Positions 8,208-17,372 of a DNA stretch of 64,000 nucleotides are shown here, piece after piece. Positions within the stretch are counted from its first letter, which is position 1, and each line of letters starts with the position of its first letter. The notes below the pieces were generated by a model. That model was given only the letters and a program-made list of their open reading frames with translations. It made no database searches and had not been told where the DNA came from. Source of the stretch: Paraburkholderia agricolaris (lineage in GTDB: Bacteria > Pseudomonadota > Gammaproteobacteria > Burkholderiales > Burkholderiaceae); assembly GCF_009455635.1 (NCBI RefSeq), contig NZ_QPER01000002.1, positions 310,001-374,000 of the forward strand, given 5' to 3'. The position numbers and the translations under genes were made by a program.

Positions 8208-9455
8208 ATGAACCTGTCAAAACCAGTCAGCGGGCGATCGCTTCATCATGTGCTGACTCGATGGCCTGGACCCGTGGCGACGATCTCGCTCGCCCAACTG
8301 TTTGGCACGTCGCTGTGGTTCAGCGCTAACAGTGCCGCCGCCGATCTGATGCGGGCATGGCATATCAGCGCATCGGATATCGGGTTGCTGACAAGTGCAG
8401 TGCAACTTGGTTTTATTCTCGGCACGTTGACCCTGTCGCTGACCGGATGCGCGGACCGTTTTCGCGCAAGCACGATCTTCGTGTGCAGCGCGATCGCGGG
8501 CGCTGCGTTCAACGCGGGATTCGCCTGGCTCTCCTCCGGGTTGGTTTCGGCGGTCATATTCCGCTTTCTGGTTGGCGTTTCGCTCGCCGGCATTTACCCG
8601 TTGGGAATGAAACTGATCCTAAGCTGGGCACCCGAGCGTGCGGGCGCCGCGCTCGCTCAACTGGTCGGCATGCTGACGCTCGGCACCGCGTTACCGCATG
8701 GCCTGCGGCTCATCGGTACAAACCTGCCGTGGCAGGAGGTCATTCTCGCTTCGTCGGTCCTCGCGCTGGGCGGTGCTGCGCTGATTTATCTCCTTGGCGA
8801 CGGTCCGCATCTGAAGACGCTCGCGGCCGCGCGCGAGCAAACGCACGACGGTGGCCGGGGCGTGTTGTCCGCGTTTCGCCTGCCACAGTTCCGTGCGGCG
8901 GCTTTCGGCTATTTCGGTCACATGTGGGAGTTGTACGCGTTCTGGACCGTGGTGCCGCTCTATGTCGCGAAAGCCGCGCTCGCGCAGCACTTTCATGTCG
9001 GCGGCGTGCCGGGATTGTCGTTTCTGATCATCGGTTGCGGTGCACTGGGCTGTATTCTCGGCGGCGCGCTCTCGCGCCGTATCGGCAGCGCTCGCGTGGC
9101 GGCGGGCGCACTGGCGTTGTCGGGCTTGTGCAGTGTGGTGTTCGTGTGCGGATGGCGCACGCTGCCTGCGGGCGCGCTGCTCACCGTACTGCTTGTCTGG
9201 GGGGCGGCGGTCATTGCCGACTCGCCGCAGTTTTCGGCGCTCTCGGTGAAGGCGTGTCCGCGAGAGTGGGTGGGCAGTGCGCTCGCCATCCAGAATTCGA
9301 TCGGTTTCGCGCTCACCGTGGTATCGATTGCGCTCGCCACGGCGCTGTTCGAACGTCTCGGCCTCGATTCCGCATGGCTGCTGCTGCCCGGTCCGCTATT
9401 GGGTTTGTGGGGATTCTGGCCCGCGCTCAGGCGGACTGGCAGGTCGCTGGACTGA
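8208..9455 (+). CDS. MFS transporter
   Basis: A 415-residue inner-membrane protein with about twelve hydrophobic segments in two halves separated by a polar central loop near residues 200-225, the major facilitator pattern. It lies 97 bases after the MaoC gene on the same strand and before the TetR gene, so it probably imports the compound handled by this island or exports a product. A cysteine-containing loop GCADRF follows the second segment in place of the usual DRxGRR signature, so it belongs to a divergent subgroup. Substrate unknown. Confidence 0.87.
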   Translation: MNLSKPVSGRSLHHVLTRWPGPVATISLAQLFGTSLWFSANSAAADLMRAWHISASDIGLLTSAVQLGFILGTLTLSLTGCADRFRASTIFVCSAIAGAAFNAGFAWLSSGLVSAVIFRFLVGVSLAGIYPLGMKLILSWAPERAGAALAQLVGMLTLGTALPHGLRLIGTNLPWQEVILASSVLALGGAALIYLLGDGPHLKTLAAAREQTHDGGRGVLSAFRLPQFRAAAFGYFGHMWELYAFWTVVPLYVAKAALAQHFHVGGVPGLSFLIIGCGALGCILGGALSRRIGSARVAAGALALSGLCSVVFVCGWRTLPAGALLTVLLVWGAAVIADSPQFSALSVKACPREWVGSALAIQNSIGFALTVVSIALATALFERLGLDSAWLLLPGPLLGLWGFWPALRRTGRSLD

Positions 9456-9469
9456 CCGGTACAATCGAA

Positions 9470-9499
9470 GTTCGAAGCTTGAACGTTCGAAGCTTGGAC
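9470..9499. repeat. Tandem 15-bp direct repeat
   Basis: Two copies of GTTCGAAGCTTGRAC in tandem (9470-9484 and 9485-9499) differ at one base. Each also has internal GTTC/GAAC symmetry. They lie between the MFS stop and the TetR start, in the TetR gene's leader, and could be a regulatory duplication or simple slippage. Confidence 0.6.
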
Positions 9500-9576
9500 T
9501 TACGCCTGCGGTGAGTTCAAAAGAGGCGCAACGGAGGCGCAACGTGCGCTGGGCAGAAGGGAGGGGAGAACAGAAC

Positions 9577-10179
9577 ATGGATACCGTTGAACGGTCGGCT
9601 GGTCAGTCGCAACGCGAACGCATCCTGCAAGTCGCCGCGCGTCTGTTTGCGGAGCGCGGCTATCACGCTATCGGCATCAGCGAACTCGGCGATGCGGTTC
9701 AACTTGGCCGCGGCGCGCTGTATCACCACATCAAGAGTAAAGAAGATCTGCTTTACGACATCTCGAAGGAATACATCGCCGACCTGGCGGATTTCGGGGA
9801 GCGAGTCGCGCGCGGGGAGCCGGACCCCGCGCAGCGGGTGCGCATGCTCGGCAAGCAGCTCGTCCTGAAGATCGCTTCACATCAGGCTGAACTGACGGTG
9901 TGTTTTCGCGAGATCCAGTCGCTGACGGAACCTCGCCGCTCGGAAGTGCTGGCACTGCACGGCAAGTACGAGAAAGTGTGGCGCGACGCAATGGTGGATG
10001 GCGCGGATCTCGGCCTGTTCCGCCCGTACGATCCGATCGTGCTGAAAGGCGTGCTGGGCATGTATTTCTACAGCTATCTCTGGATGAAACCGGATGGCCG
10101 TCTGACACCGGCTAGCATTGCAGAGCGTCTTAATGAAATGGCGCTGAGGATGCTCGACATTCAGGGGCCTGTCGCGTAG
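9577..10179 (+). CDS. TetR family transcriptional regulator
   Basis: From ATG 9577, after GGGAGGGGA, the protein has 200 residues, normal for the family. The N-terminal helix-turn-helix (about residues 14-60) shows the classic pattern RILQVAARLFAERGY and GRGALYHHIKSKEDLL. The C-terminal ligand domain resembles those of acyl-CoA-responsive regulators of fatty-acid-type operons. It closes the island, and the two ACCG...CGGT palindromes at 1622 and 2809 are its most likely targets; this link is inference from context. Confidence 0.9.
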   Translation: MDTVERSAGQSQRERILQVAARLFAERGYHAIGISELGDAVQLGRGALYHHIKSKEDLLYDISKEYIADLADFGERVARGEPDPAQRVRMLGKQLVLKIASHQAELTVCFREIQSLTEPRRSEVLALHGKYEKVWRDAMVDGADLGLFRPYDPIVLKGVLGMYFYSYLWMKPDGRLTPASIAERLNEMALRMLDIQGPVA

Positions 10180-10200
10180 GTCTTAACGCGATGAGGCCAT

Positions 10201-10602
10201 TCATTCCTCGCAGCGCACATCCTTCCTTCGCACATCGATAATCACCGGATATGTCCCGTGGTCGAGTTCCACGCGCGCCACCACGGCCATCGTCTCGTTG
10301 TCGATATCATCGTACACGCTGACCTTTTCATTCCGCAGATTGGTGACGCCGGTACAGCCCGATGCGCGGCCTTCGTCGGAGACCTTGCATTGAATCGGGT
10401 TGTCGGCGAGGTAACGATATTTGTCTCGATCCGGCGTCGCAATGTATTCGCGGAAGCTCTGTTCCGCGCCCCCGATACCGGTGACATACCCAATGGCGCA
10501 CTGCAATTTGGGGGTAGCGGTGCTTCCGGATGTCTGGGCTATCGCGGCCGTACTGGCGGCCGCGATAACCACTGCGAATGTCGATGCACGAAGGAGTCTC
10601 AT
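10201..10602 (-). CDS. Small exported protein of unknown function
   Basis: A 133-residue protein with a clear signal peptide (basic start, hydrophobic residues 8-21, cleavage near AIA-QT). The mature part has four cysteines (C35, C72, C83, C131), probably two disulfides in the periplasm, and is mostly polar with beta-type spacing. It converges with the TetR gene with 21 bases between stops. I do not recognise the family; it may be a small envelope protein conserved only in relatives. Confidence 0.7.
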   Translation of the reverse strand: MRLLRASTFAVVIAAASTAAIAQTSGSTATPKLQCAIGYVTGIGGAEQSFREYIATPDRDKYRYLADNPIQCKVSDEGRASGCTGVTNLRNEKVSVYDDIDNETMAVVARVELDHGTYPVIIDVRRKDVRCEE

Positions 10603-10679
10603 GGCGCAAATTACCGTTTCGGCTAGAAGTGCTGGATTGTAATGGCATCTTGCCCAGGAGGTCAGAAAGCGAAGCCAGG

Positions 10680-10709
10680 CTGACGTTGCCGGACCTGACG
10701 TTGCCAGAC
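10680..10709. repeat. Tandem 15-bp direct repeat
   Basis: CTGACGTTGCCGGAC followed directly by CTGACGTTGCCAGAC, one mismatch. It lies upstream of the small exported protein and of the decayed methyltransferase. Function unknown. Confidence 0.55.
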
Positions 10710-10769
10710 AATTGCCAGGTTCGAAGCGCGATTCGAATACAGCAAAAGACGTTTCGCGCCGGTTGTCGT

Positions 10770-10783
10770 CTATGGCGCCATAG
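10770..10783. repeat. Perfect 14-bp palindrome
   Basis: CTATGGCGCCATAG, between the small exported protein and the methyltransferase remnant. It could be an operator, but no intact gene beside it makes a clear target. Confidence 0.4.
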
Positions 10784-10816
10784 TCTGTCGTGTTCCGGCA
10801 TTAGACTGCCTCTTTC

Positions 10817-11130
10817 ATGTTGCGCCCGGGAGGCCAGTTGACGATCTTCGATGTCATCGCGGCATCCGATGCCCCGCAGCATTGTCCCGTTCCGTGGGCT
10901 CGCGAGGCCGAAACGAGTTTTCTTGTCACAGCGGATCAAATGCACTGTCTGCTGACGGAACAAGGATTTCGGCCGATCTCGTGGGTCGATCGCATGCAGG
11001 CCGGTATCGCCTGGTTTGCTGAGCGGCACAAGAGCGGGGGCACCGCTATCAGCCCCATCGGTGCTCGGCCTCCATCTCGCAATGGGTCCGGGCGTCGGCG
11101 AAATGACAGCAAACCTCGCGCGGAATAGAA
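10817..11130 (+). pseudogene. Remnant of a class I SAM-dependent methyltransferase
   Basis: The first frame begins LRPGGQLTIFDV, the conserved strand after motif III of class I methyltransferases, with an in-frame stop just upstream, so the SAM-binding N-terminal half is gone. The frame continues normally to about 11040 (GIAWFAERHKSGG). The expected family ending then appears in the next frame, as LGLHLAMGPGVGEMTANLARN (split here over two frames). A single frameshift near 11040-11065 therefore separates two homologous pieces, and the extreme C-terminus is also missing. This is a double-truncated, frameshifted relic rather than a working gene. Confidence 0.6.
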
Positions 11131-11162
11131 TTTTTCCAACGTCCGGGATGGAGGATCACTCA

Positions 11163-11411
11163 ATGTCAGCTGCGAATAGGTACTGGTTTCCAGCGAAACG
11201 CTACGGTTGGGGTTGGGGCTTCCCGTCGCGCTGGCAAGGATGGGTCGTGCTGGTCGTGTACATTGTGCTGATGTGTCTGGATGCCCGCTTCTTTCGTCCG
11301 GACCAGGAGCCTTTCATTTTCGCGTTGTTTGTCGTGCTATTGAGTGCTGCCCTTCTGGCCGTATGCTGGCTCAAGGGGGAGCCGCCTCGCTGGCGGTGGG
11401 GCAAAGACTGA
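11163..11411 (+). CDS. Small membrane protein, two transmembrane segments
   Basis: An 82-residue protein starting at ATG 11163, eight bases after a GGAGG (11150-11154). Two hydrophobic helices (about residues 26-41 and 51-69) are separated by a short charged loop with FFRPDQEP, and the N-terminus is aromatic-rich (RYWFPAKRYGWGWG). I recognise the pattern from conserved hypothetical inner-membrane proteins of Burkholderiaceae; no function is known to me. Confidence 0.7.
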   Translation: MSAANRYWFPAKRYGWGWGFPSRWQGWVVLVVYIVLMCLDARFFRPDQEPFIFALFVVLLSAALLAVCWLKGEPPRWRWGKD

Positions 11412-11518
11412 ATCCTCGCGGTCTCCGAATGAGCACAAGTAGATCGCACCAGGTTGATTCGCCGCCACACACCTACCCAATTTGACAAACGTATTCGTCC
11501 ATCGCAGGAGTGAGCGAC

Positions 11519-11749
11519 ATGCTTGTGCATATTTTTCGAGGACCCGGTCGGGTGTTCGGTTTTACGGCAGACGCCACGGCGGCGAATCTGCCGGACAAGT
11601 TCGCTCCGTGGGTTGCATTCAAGTCAGTGGAGCTGAGCCGGGACGAACCGACCCCGGGTGTCCGCGCGGGCGAGTGTCTCGACGACATCGAGAAGCATGG
11701 GTTCCATATTACCGATGCTCACGTTCGGATTACTGACCAGGTTGTTTGA
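11519..11749 (+). CDS. Small hypothetical protein
   Basis: A 76-residue soluble protein. ATG 11519 has AGGAG at 11506-11510; a GTG at 11510 overlaps that site and is less likely. It contains a glycine/phenylalanine-rich start (HIFRGPGRVFGF) and an acidic C-terminal half. No signal peptide, no membrane segment, no motif I recognise. Same strand as the preceding small membrane gene but 107 bases away. Confidence 0.6.
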   Translation: MLVHIFRGPGRVFGFTADATAANLPDKFAPWVAFKSVELSRDEPTPGVRAGECLDDIEKHGFHITDAHVRITDQVV

Positions 11750-11779
11750 TGCGATCCCGTCATGTCAGGCCCGCCCAGG

Positions 11780-12718
11780 TTATACCCACAACCGATACAT
11801 CCAGAACGATTCGTCTTCGATAAAACGTTGCGCGAATTCGCTCGGTGAGAAGCCGGTGATGCGCTTCACTGCACGGCTCAGGTGAGCCTGGTCGGCAAAG
11901 CCTTCGTCCTGAGCGATCGCGGCCCAATCGAAAGCTTGTCCTGTCTCGTACTTCTCCCGTGCAGCGAAGAACACGCCTTCTGTTTTCACAAGCGATTGCC
12001 ACTCGCGCAACGATCGCCCACTGTACGATTTGATGCGGCGTTCTACCTGACGCGGACTATGCGTTTGCCGCCATTCACTGGCTTGCCTCGCGAGACGCCC
12101 GACCCAGTGACGGCCGGCCTGACGTAGCGAGGCAATCGCGGAACCTCGTCCGCGAACCGTTAGCCAGCGCGGCGCGAGATGCTGTTCCAGCACTGCCAGC
12201 GTAGCGGCGTCGTCGTTGGCGTTGAGCAACGCATCAAGGAAGGGCCGCCAGGTATCGCCCAGCAGGTCGGGAGCAGAAAGAAAACGATCGTTGACGGCGG
12301 ATAGTTCGACGCCGAGTAACGCCTGGGCCGCGTCTGCGCTGAAACACACCATGCCGCCATGTCCGGTTGTCGGCGCCCAGCTTGCAGTCGGCGTGGACTG
12401 ACTGCCCGAAAGTGTGAGTGCTGTACCGAACGGGCGCCACAGTGAGCCGTCCGGGGTCTGCTCCACAAGCCCTGCATCGAGATCCCGGTACCACGAGAGG
12501 CATACGAGCTGCGACGCTGGAAAATGGCTTAAACGCTGGGCATCATTCAGTTCGAAACCAAGCGTGTCCCGGCAGATGATTGCCACGATGGCGTCTTGCA
12601 GGGCGGCGGGTGGGAGATATAGCCGTGAATGAGGGCTCTTGCCGTCGTCGAACACTCGGGTGGCACGGTCGGCCAGGGCGGGGCACGGCGGCAATGTGGG
12701 TATCGGATTGGCGGACAT
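11780..12718 (-). CDS. AraC family transcriptional regulator
   Basis: A 312-residue regulator. The C-terminal AraC domain (about residues 215-300) shows the paired helix-turn-helix, with FDWAAIAQDEGFADQAHLSRAVKRITG as the second helix set (given here as one stretch spanning two helices). The N-terminal two thirds is a ligand-sensing domain without recognisable cupin motif. The start chosen is ATG at 12718; longer reading would run into the divergent P450 gene. It is divergent from the cytochrome P450 with about 73 bases between starts, so it probably controls that gene. Confidence 0.85.
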   Translation of the reverse strand: MSANPIPTLPPCPALADRATRVFDDGKSPHSRLYLPPAALQDAIVAIICRDTLGFELNDAQRLSHFPASQLVCLSWYRDLDAGLVEQTPDGSLWRPFGTALTLSGSQSTPTASWAPTTGHGGMVCFSADAAQALLGVELSAVNDRFLSAPDLLGDTWRPFLDALLNANDDAATLAVLEQHLAPRWLTVRGRGSAIASLRQAGRHWVGRLARQASEWRQTHSPRQVERRIKSYSGRSLREWQSLVKTEGVFFAAREKYETGQAFDWAAIAQDEGFADQAHLSRAVKRITGFSPSEFAQRFIEDESFWMYRLWV

Positions 12719-12791
12719 GGCCGGAAAGTATAGCGTGGGATGTCTGTCGATGTCGTTTGCGTTCAAGACGTACCTGCCGCCCGCATGGACA

Positions 12792-14228
12792 ATGCCGCAC
12801 ATGGATACCCGACCTTCATCCCCTTGCCCATTCCACGCGGACGCGCAGCCCCCCGCGCCTGTACGACACCCACTCGGCGTATGGCCGCCCGGGCCGCGTG
12901 CGGCCTTGACCGGCTGGGGGCTTTTGCGCCGCATGTCGCGCGATTTGCTGGGTGCGCTCGCCGAATGGCGACAGGCGTTTGGCGACGTGGTGCATCTGCG
13001 TCTCTGGCCGGAGCATGCGGTCATGGTCGCCGATCCGCAACTCGTGCGCGAGTTGCTGGTGACGCACCACGATTCGCTGCGTCGCTGGGAGCGGGCCACG
13101 CATGTATTTGCGCAACTGCACGGGCACAGCGTGCTGATCGCCGAAGGCGACGCGTGGCGCGACAAGCGGCACGCGCTGCAGCCGAGCTTCACCCCGAAGG
13201 CCGTGCAGACGTTTGTTTCGACCATCGCCGCCGCGACCGGTAACGCACTTGCGCAGTGGCCGGTTCACGACCGCCACTGGCCCATCGAAAGCGCGCTGAC
13301 GTCTCTGACGATGGACGTCATCTTGCGGATGACGTTCTCGGATGAAATCGGCGAGGAGGCGCGAGATGTGGACCAGGCGATGCGCACCACCAGCGAGGCA
13401 GCCAACGCCGAGTTCTATTGGCCCGTGAGTTCGCCTGACTGGGTACCCTGGAAACGCGGCAAGCGACAAAGCCTTGCGGTGCTCAAGGGCTTGATCGATC
13501 GTCATCTGCAGGCTCGCGTGAGTTCACCGGAGGACGCGTGGCCCGACGATCTGCTGTCCCGTCTTCTGCGCCTGCATCGGGACGATCCTCAGAAATGGCC
13601 GTTGCAGGCGGTGCGTGACGAATGCATGACGACGTTTCTCGCCGGACACGAGACCACGGCGCGGACGTTGATCTGGTGGGCGTGGTGCATGGCGTCGAAC
13701 CCGGCGGTACAGGCTGCCGCGCGTCACGAAGTCGAGACGGCGCTGTGCGGCGGCACGCCAACGACGGACACGCTGCCAGCACTGCGTTATCTGACGCAAA
13801 CCCTTGAGGAAACGCTGCGCCTTTACCCCGCCGCACCCGTACTGATCAGCCGTCGCGCGTCGGGGCCGATCGCTTTGGGTGATTGGCATTTCCCCGCCGC
13901 CACGTTGTTCATGCTGCCGGTTCAACTATTGCATCACGACCCGCGATGGTTCCCGGAGCCCGCGGCTTTCCAACCGGAGCGCTTTGCGGCCGATGCAGCG
14001 CGAATTCCGCGCGGCGCCTATCTGCCGTTCGGTGCGGGTCCACGCGTTTGCCTTGGGCAACACCTTGCGATGGCCGAGATGACGGTTATCGCGGCCATGA
14101 TCCTGCAGCGCTTTACCCTGTCCGTTCCCGATGGCATGGCGCATCCGAGCCCCGTCATGAACGTTACCCTGCGGGCAGATCAGCCGGTGCACCTGGCACT
14201 CGCACCGGCTGCTGCTGGGGCAAGCTGA
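12792..14228 (+). CDS. Cytochrome P450
   Basis: A 478-residue soluble P450 (475 if ATG 12801 is used; neither start has a strong Shine-Dalgarno). The I-helix oxygen-activation motif AGHETTA is near residue 283, the ExxR pair EETLR near 338, the PERF motif near 396, and the heme loop FGAGPRVCLG near 412-421 with the proximal cysteine. The length and the WERATHVFAQLHG region resemble the CYP102/CYP4-like group of fatty-acid or terpenoid hydroxylases in beta-proteobacteria. No ferredoxin or reductase gene is adjacent. Likely controlled by the divergent AraC regulator. Substrate unknown. Confidence 0.93.
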   Translation: MPHMDTRPSSPCPFHADAQPPAPVRHPLGVWPPGPRAALTGWGLLRRMSRDLLGALAEWRQAFGDVVHLRLWPEHAVMVADPQLVRELLVTHHDSLRRWERATHVFAQLHGHSVLIAEGDAWRDKRHALQPSFTPKAVQTFVSTIAAATGNALAQWPVHDRHWPIESALTSLTMDVILRMTFSDEIGEEARDVDQAMRTTSEAANAEFYWPVSSPDWVPWKRGKRQSLAVLKGLIDRHLQARVSSPEDAWPDDLLSRLLRLHRDDPQKWPLQAVRDECMTTFLAGHETTARTLIWWAWCMASNPAVQAAARHEVETALCGGTPTTDTLPALRYLTQTLEETLRLYPAAPVLISRRASGPIALGDWHFPAATLFMLPVQLLHHDPRWFPEPAAFQPERFAADAARIPRGAYLPFGAGPRVCLGQHLAMAEMTVIAAMILQRFTLSVPDGMAHPSPVMNVTLRADQPVHLALAPAAAGAS

Positions 14229-14357
14229 TCTGAGGCATTCGACGTTGTCCTTTGCCGGCATCGCGATCGGTGCCGCCCACGCGGGCAACGGACCCTTCAC
14301 GCCTTTTTGGTCTACGATCGTGACTGGTCTGAGCCATCAGGCGATAAGGAGGCCATC

Positions 14358-14744
14358 GTGAGCGAACCGGATCTGAGCGTGCTCTACCGCAACTACCTGG
14401 ATTGCCTGAACCGGCGGGATTGGGCGTCGCTCGGCCAGTTCGTCGATGACAACGTCAGCCACAACGGTCGACCGTTCGGCTTGTCGGGCTACCGCGAAAT
14501 GCTGGAGCGGGACGTCAGCGAGATACCGGACTTGCGCTTCGACATCGAACTGCTGGTGACCGAGCCGCCTTTCGTCGCGAGCCGTCTGCGGTTCGACTGC
14601 TCACCCCAGGATACTTTCCTCGGATTGCACGTCGGCGGCAAGCGAGTCACTTTTGCGGAGAACGTGTTCTACAGATTTCGCGGCGAAAAGATCGCAGAGG
14701 TATGGTCGGTGCTCGACAAAAGCGCGATCGAAGCACAACTGTAA
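14358..14744 (+). CDS. SnoaL-like/NTF2-fold protein (ester cyclase type)
   Basis: A 128-residue protein starting at GTG 14358 behind a strong AAGGAGG (14346-14352). The pattern (YRNYLDCLNRRDW near the start, then FVDDNVSHNG and a final FRGEKIAEVWSVLDK) is that of SnoaL-like NTF2-fold proteins, which bind small hydrophobic compounds in a cone-shaped pocket and in some cases catalyse cyclisation. It lies 129 bases downstream of the P450 on the same strand and could act on its product. Confidence 0.82.
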   Translation: MSEPDLSVLYRNYLDCLNRRDWASLGQFVDDNVSHNGRPFGLSGYREMLERDVSEIPDLRFDIELLVTEPPFVASRLRFDCSPQDTFLGLHVGGKRVTFAENVFYRFRGEKIAEVWSVLDKSAIEAQL

Positions 14745-14964
14745 TCAGGGTCCGCCAGTTAATGGGTTATCGGCGGTAACGGGGGCCAACAGGCCCAAGC
14801 GTTGGTCCTTCGTCGCAAGGCAAGAAATTCCCGGCCGACGCGTTCGACGAGATTAACCGGATTGAGACGCGGCAGAGGTTCAACGAAGTCGTCAAGACCG
14901 GCAGCCCCGGGTTTATTCCGCGACGTCCGCAATAGCTTGACGTGACCGATATCGGAGGCATGCC

Positions 14965-15348
14965 ATGCACGAAGAAACCGTACGTGAAGCGCTGAATGCA
15001 CACTGGCAGGCATCGGCGGCCGGCGATCTCGACGCGGAACACGATATCTACGATGACGACGCCATCTGTGACTATCCACAATCAGGTGAGCGAATCGTTG
15101 GGCGAGTGAATTTGCAGGCGCTGCGGGGTCATCATCCAGACAAGCCGTCCGGTTTCGAGGTCAGGCGAATTCAAGGAGAAGGCAATCTCTGGGTCACGGA
15201 ATACAGCATCACCTATCAGGGGCGAGCGGCCTACACGGTGAGCATCATGGAGTTCCGTGACGGCAAGGTCGTTCACGAGACCCAGTACTTTTCCGATCCC
15301 TTCGAAGCGCCGGCCTGGCGCAGCCAGTGGGTCCAGAAAATCGTGTGA
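14965..15348 (+). CDS. NTF2-like/SnoaL-like domain protein
   Basis: A 127-residue protein with GGAGG (14954-14958) before ATG 14965. It shows the SnoaL-like arrangement, an N-terminal helix (EALNAHWQASAAGDLD), IYDDDAICDYP, a middle GRVNLQALRG and a final strand EFRDGKVVHETQYFSDPFEAP. It is a second member of the fold in 1 kb but too different from the first to be a recent duplicate. Possible small-molecule isomerase or binding protein. Separated by 220 bases from the previous gene, so possibly its own transcript. Confidence 0.82.
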   Translation: MHEETVREALNAHWQASAAGDLDAEHDIYDDDAICDYPQSGERIVGRVNLQALRGHHPDKPSGFEVRRIQGEGNLWVTEYSITYQGRAAYTVSIMEFRDGKVVHETQYFSDPFEAPAWRSQWVQKIV

Positions 15349-15354
15349 AGTGGA

Positions 15355-15384
15355 GGCCGGCAATTAACAACATGCTTGCCGGCC
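15355..15384 (+). terminator. Hairpin, probable terminator of the SnoaL-like gene
   Basis: Nine-base perfect arms GGCCGGCAA and TTGCCGGCC around a 12-base loop, starting six bases after the stop codon. No T tract follows, so it may act with Rho or only protect the 3' end. It also lies downstream of the convergent SDR gene. Confidence 0.5.
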
Positions 15385-15454
15385 ACGACATCGCTAGCGC
15401 TTGCTGCAGAACCAGCGCGGCTCCTCTATCGCAAGCGCGTGTCGGCTCGCTCGC

Positions 15455-16228
15455 CTACTTGGTCGTATAACCGCCGTTGATCAGAATGGTCTGCCCCGTA
15501 ATCCACCATCCGTCGCTGACCAGATGGCGGATGAAGGGCACCACGTCCTCGATGTCGGTCAAACCTGTCGTGGAGAACGGCGAGAGCGCGGCGGCGGTCT
15601 TGTGGTACGCCACCGCGTCCGCGCCTTCGGCGGGATAGAAGAACGGCGTGTCCATAGGCCCCGGGCCGATGGCCGTCACGGAGATGCCGCGCGCGCCGAA
15701 CTCCTTGGCTGCCGCGCGCGTGAAATGTTCAACCGGCGCCTTGGTGCCCGCGTAGGCCGCGTAAAACGGCGTGAATGCACCAAGCAGCGACGTGACGAGC
15801 GTGACGATCTTGCCATTGTCGTTGACGTGCTTGCCGGCTTCCTTGAGAAAGAAAAACGCAGACTTGGAATTCACCGCCGTCATTTCATCGTACTCGGCCT
15901 CGGTGATGTCGACGAACGGCTTCTTCAACACCTTGCCTACCGTATTGATTGCGATATCAGGGCGGCCGACCGCGGCGACAACATCCGCAAACAGCTTCTC
16001 GACCGCGCCGGCCGAACTCAGATCGGCCTGGAAAGCGACGGCCGTGGCACCTGCCGATTTGATCGCGGCAAGTGTTTCGTCCGCTGCCGCCTTCGAACTC
16101 GCGCTGTTGTAGTGGATCGCGACCGCCTTGGCGCCCTGGGCAGCAAGATCCCGCGCAATCAAGCCACCGAGATTCTTCGCCCCGCCCGCAATGACGACGG
16201 TTTTGCCTTTGATGCTGTGGTCTGCCAT
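15455..16228 (-). CDS. SDR family oxidoreductase
   Basis: A 257-residue short-chain dehydrogenase. The glycine motif is AGGAKNLGG (about residues 14-22), a variant of TGxxxGxG, and the catalytic tyrosine and lysine are in YAGTK. The usual NNAG is NTVG, so the second structural motif is degenerate. The C-terminus TILINGGYTT is typical of the fold. It is divergent from a LysR gene with 132 bases between the starts, the classic target arrangement. Substrate unknown. Confidence 0.9.
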   Translation of the reverse strand: MADHSIKGKTVVIAGGAKNLGGLIARDLAAQGAKAVAIHYNSASSKAAADETLAAIKSAGATAVAFQADLSSAGAVEKLFADVVAAVGRPDIAINTVGKVLKKPFVDITEAEYDEMTAVNSKSAFFFLKEAGKHVNDNGKIVTLVTSLLGAFTPFYAAYAGTKAPVEHFTRAAAKEFGARGISVTAIGPGPMDTPFFYPAEGADAVAYHKTAAALSPFSTTGLTDIEDVVPFIRHLVSDGWWITGQTILINGGYTTK

Positions 16229-16360
16229 GGTTCATCCCCAGTGCCGAAGCCGCCCGATGCAGCCTCTCATCCTGTTGGATGATATATTCCAGGAAATTCA
16301 TTTAAACCTACTGTTTCTGACATCACTGGTCAGAAAAGTCGAACAGTGGTGGGAGCGAGC

Positions 16361-17281
16361 GTGGATCGTATTGACCTGTTTCGCGTCTTCGCACGCGTTG
16401 TCGAATGTGCGAATTTCACGCGCGCGGCGGACACATTAGGTTTGCCTCGCTCGTCGGTATCCGCGGCGATCCAGGAACTGGAAGGACGGATCGGCGCACG
16501 CCTGCTGCACCGGACCACGCGTAAGGTGTCGCCGACACAGGACGGCGCCGCGCTCTATGAGCGCTGCCTGCGCCTGATCGCCGATGTCGAGGAGACCGAG
16601 AACCTGTTCCGGCAGACCTCGGTAGGGCCGGGCGGCATGCTGCGCATCGATGTGCCGGGCCGTATAGGCCGGTTGATCATCGCACCGGCGCTGCCGGAAT
16701 TCCTCGGCGCCTATCCGAAGATCGACATCACACTCAGCCTGACCGATCGCACGATAGATCTCGTTGAAGAAGGCGTCGACTGCGCGCTGCGCGTAGGTAA
16801 GCCGCACGATTCCGGCCTGATCGCGCGTCCCATTGGCAATCTGCCGCTGATCAATGTGGCGAGTCCGCTTTACCTGTCCCATCACGGCACGCCTTCCACG
16901 CCCGGCGATATGACGGCTCACCAGATCGTTCAGTACGCGTCGCCTTCGAGCGGACGCATTGCGCAGTGGGAATGGCTCGACGGCGAGACCGCAAGGACGG
17001 TGGCCACGCGAGGCCGCGTGAGCGTCAACAGCGCGGAGGCGTATATCGCGTGCTGTCTTGCAGGACTCGGTTTGATCCAGATTCCTGCCTACGACGTGCA
17101 GCAGCATCTGCGTGCGGGCGAACTGATCGAGGTGATGCCTGAATACCGGGCCGCGCCCATGCCCATGAACCTGCTCTATCCGCATCGGCAACATCTGTCG
17201 CGCCGGGTTCAGGTGTTCGCCGACTGGCTCGACGCGCTGTTGAAAGCTCAGCTCGTTGGCGATTCGGGTGGAAGAAAATGA
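16361..17281 (+). CDS. LysR family transcriptional regulator
   Basis: A 306-residue LysR regulator from GTG 16361 (GGGAG at 16350). The N-terminal winged helix (DLFRVFARVVECANFTRAA, with SSVSAAIQELEGRIGARLL) leads into the substrate-binding domain. The RTTRKVSPTQDG stretch places it in the large group that represses or activates divergent oxidoreductase genes. The divergent SDR is the likely target. An upstream in-frame GTG at 16346 would add five residues. Confidence 0.9.
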   Translation: MDRIDLFRVFARVVECANFTRAADTLGLPRSSVSAAIQELEGRIGARLLHRTTRKVSPTQDGAALYERCLRLIADVEETENLFRQTSVGPGGMLRIDVPGRIGRLIIAPALPEFLGAYPKIDITLSLTDRTIDLVEEGVDCALRVGKPHDSGLIARPIGNLPLINVASPLYLSHHGTPSTPGDMTAHQIVQYASPSSGRIAQWEWLDGETARTVATRGRVSVNSAEAYIACCLAGLGLIQIPAYDVQQHLRAGELIEVMPEYRAAPMPMNLLYPHRQHLSRRVQVFADWLDALLKAQLVGDSGGRK

Positions 17282-17372
17282 AGCCGCCGATTGCAGTAGC
17301 GGGCTAGCCCCGCGCCGCCCGGGCCGCACTCATATCGCGGGTCGAGCGAGTGGTCACATGGAAGGACGCGTG

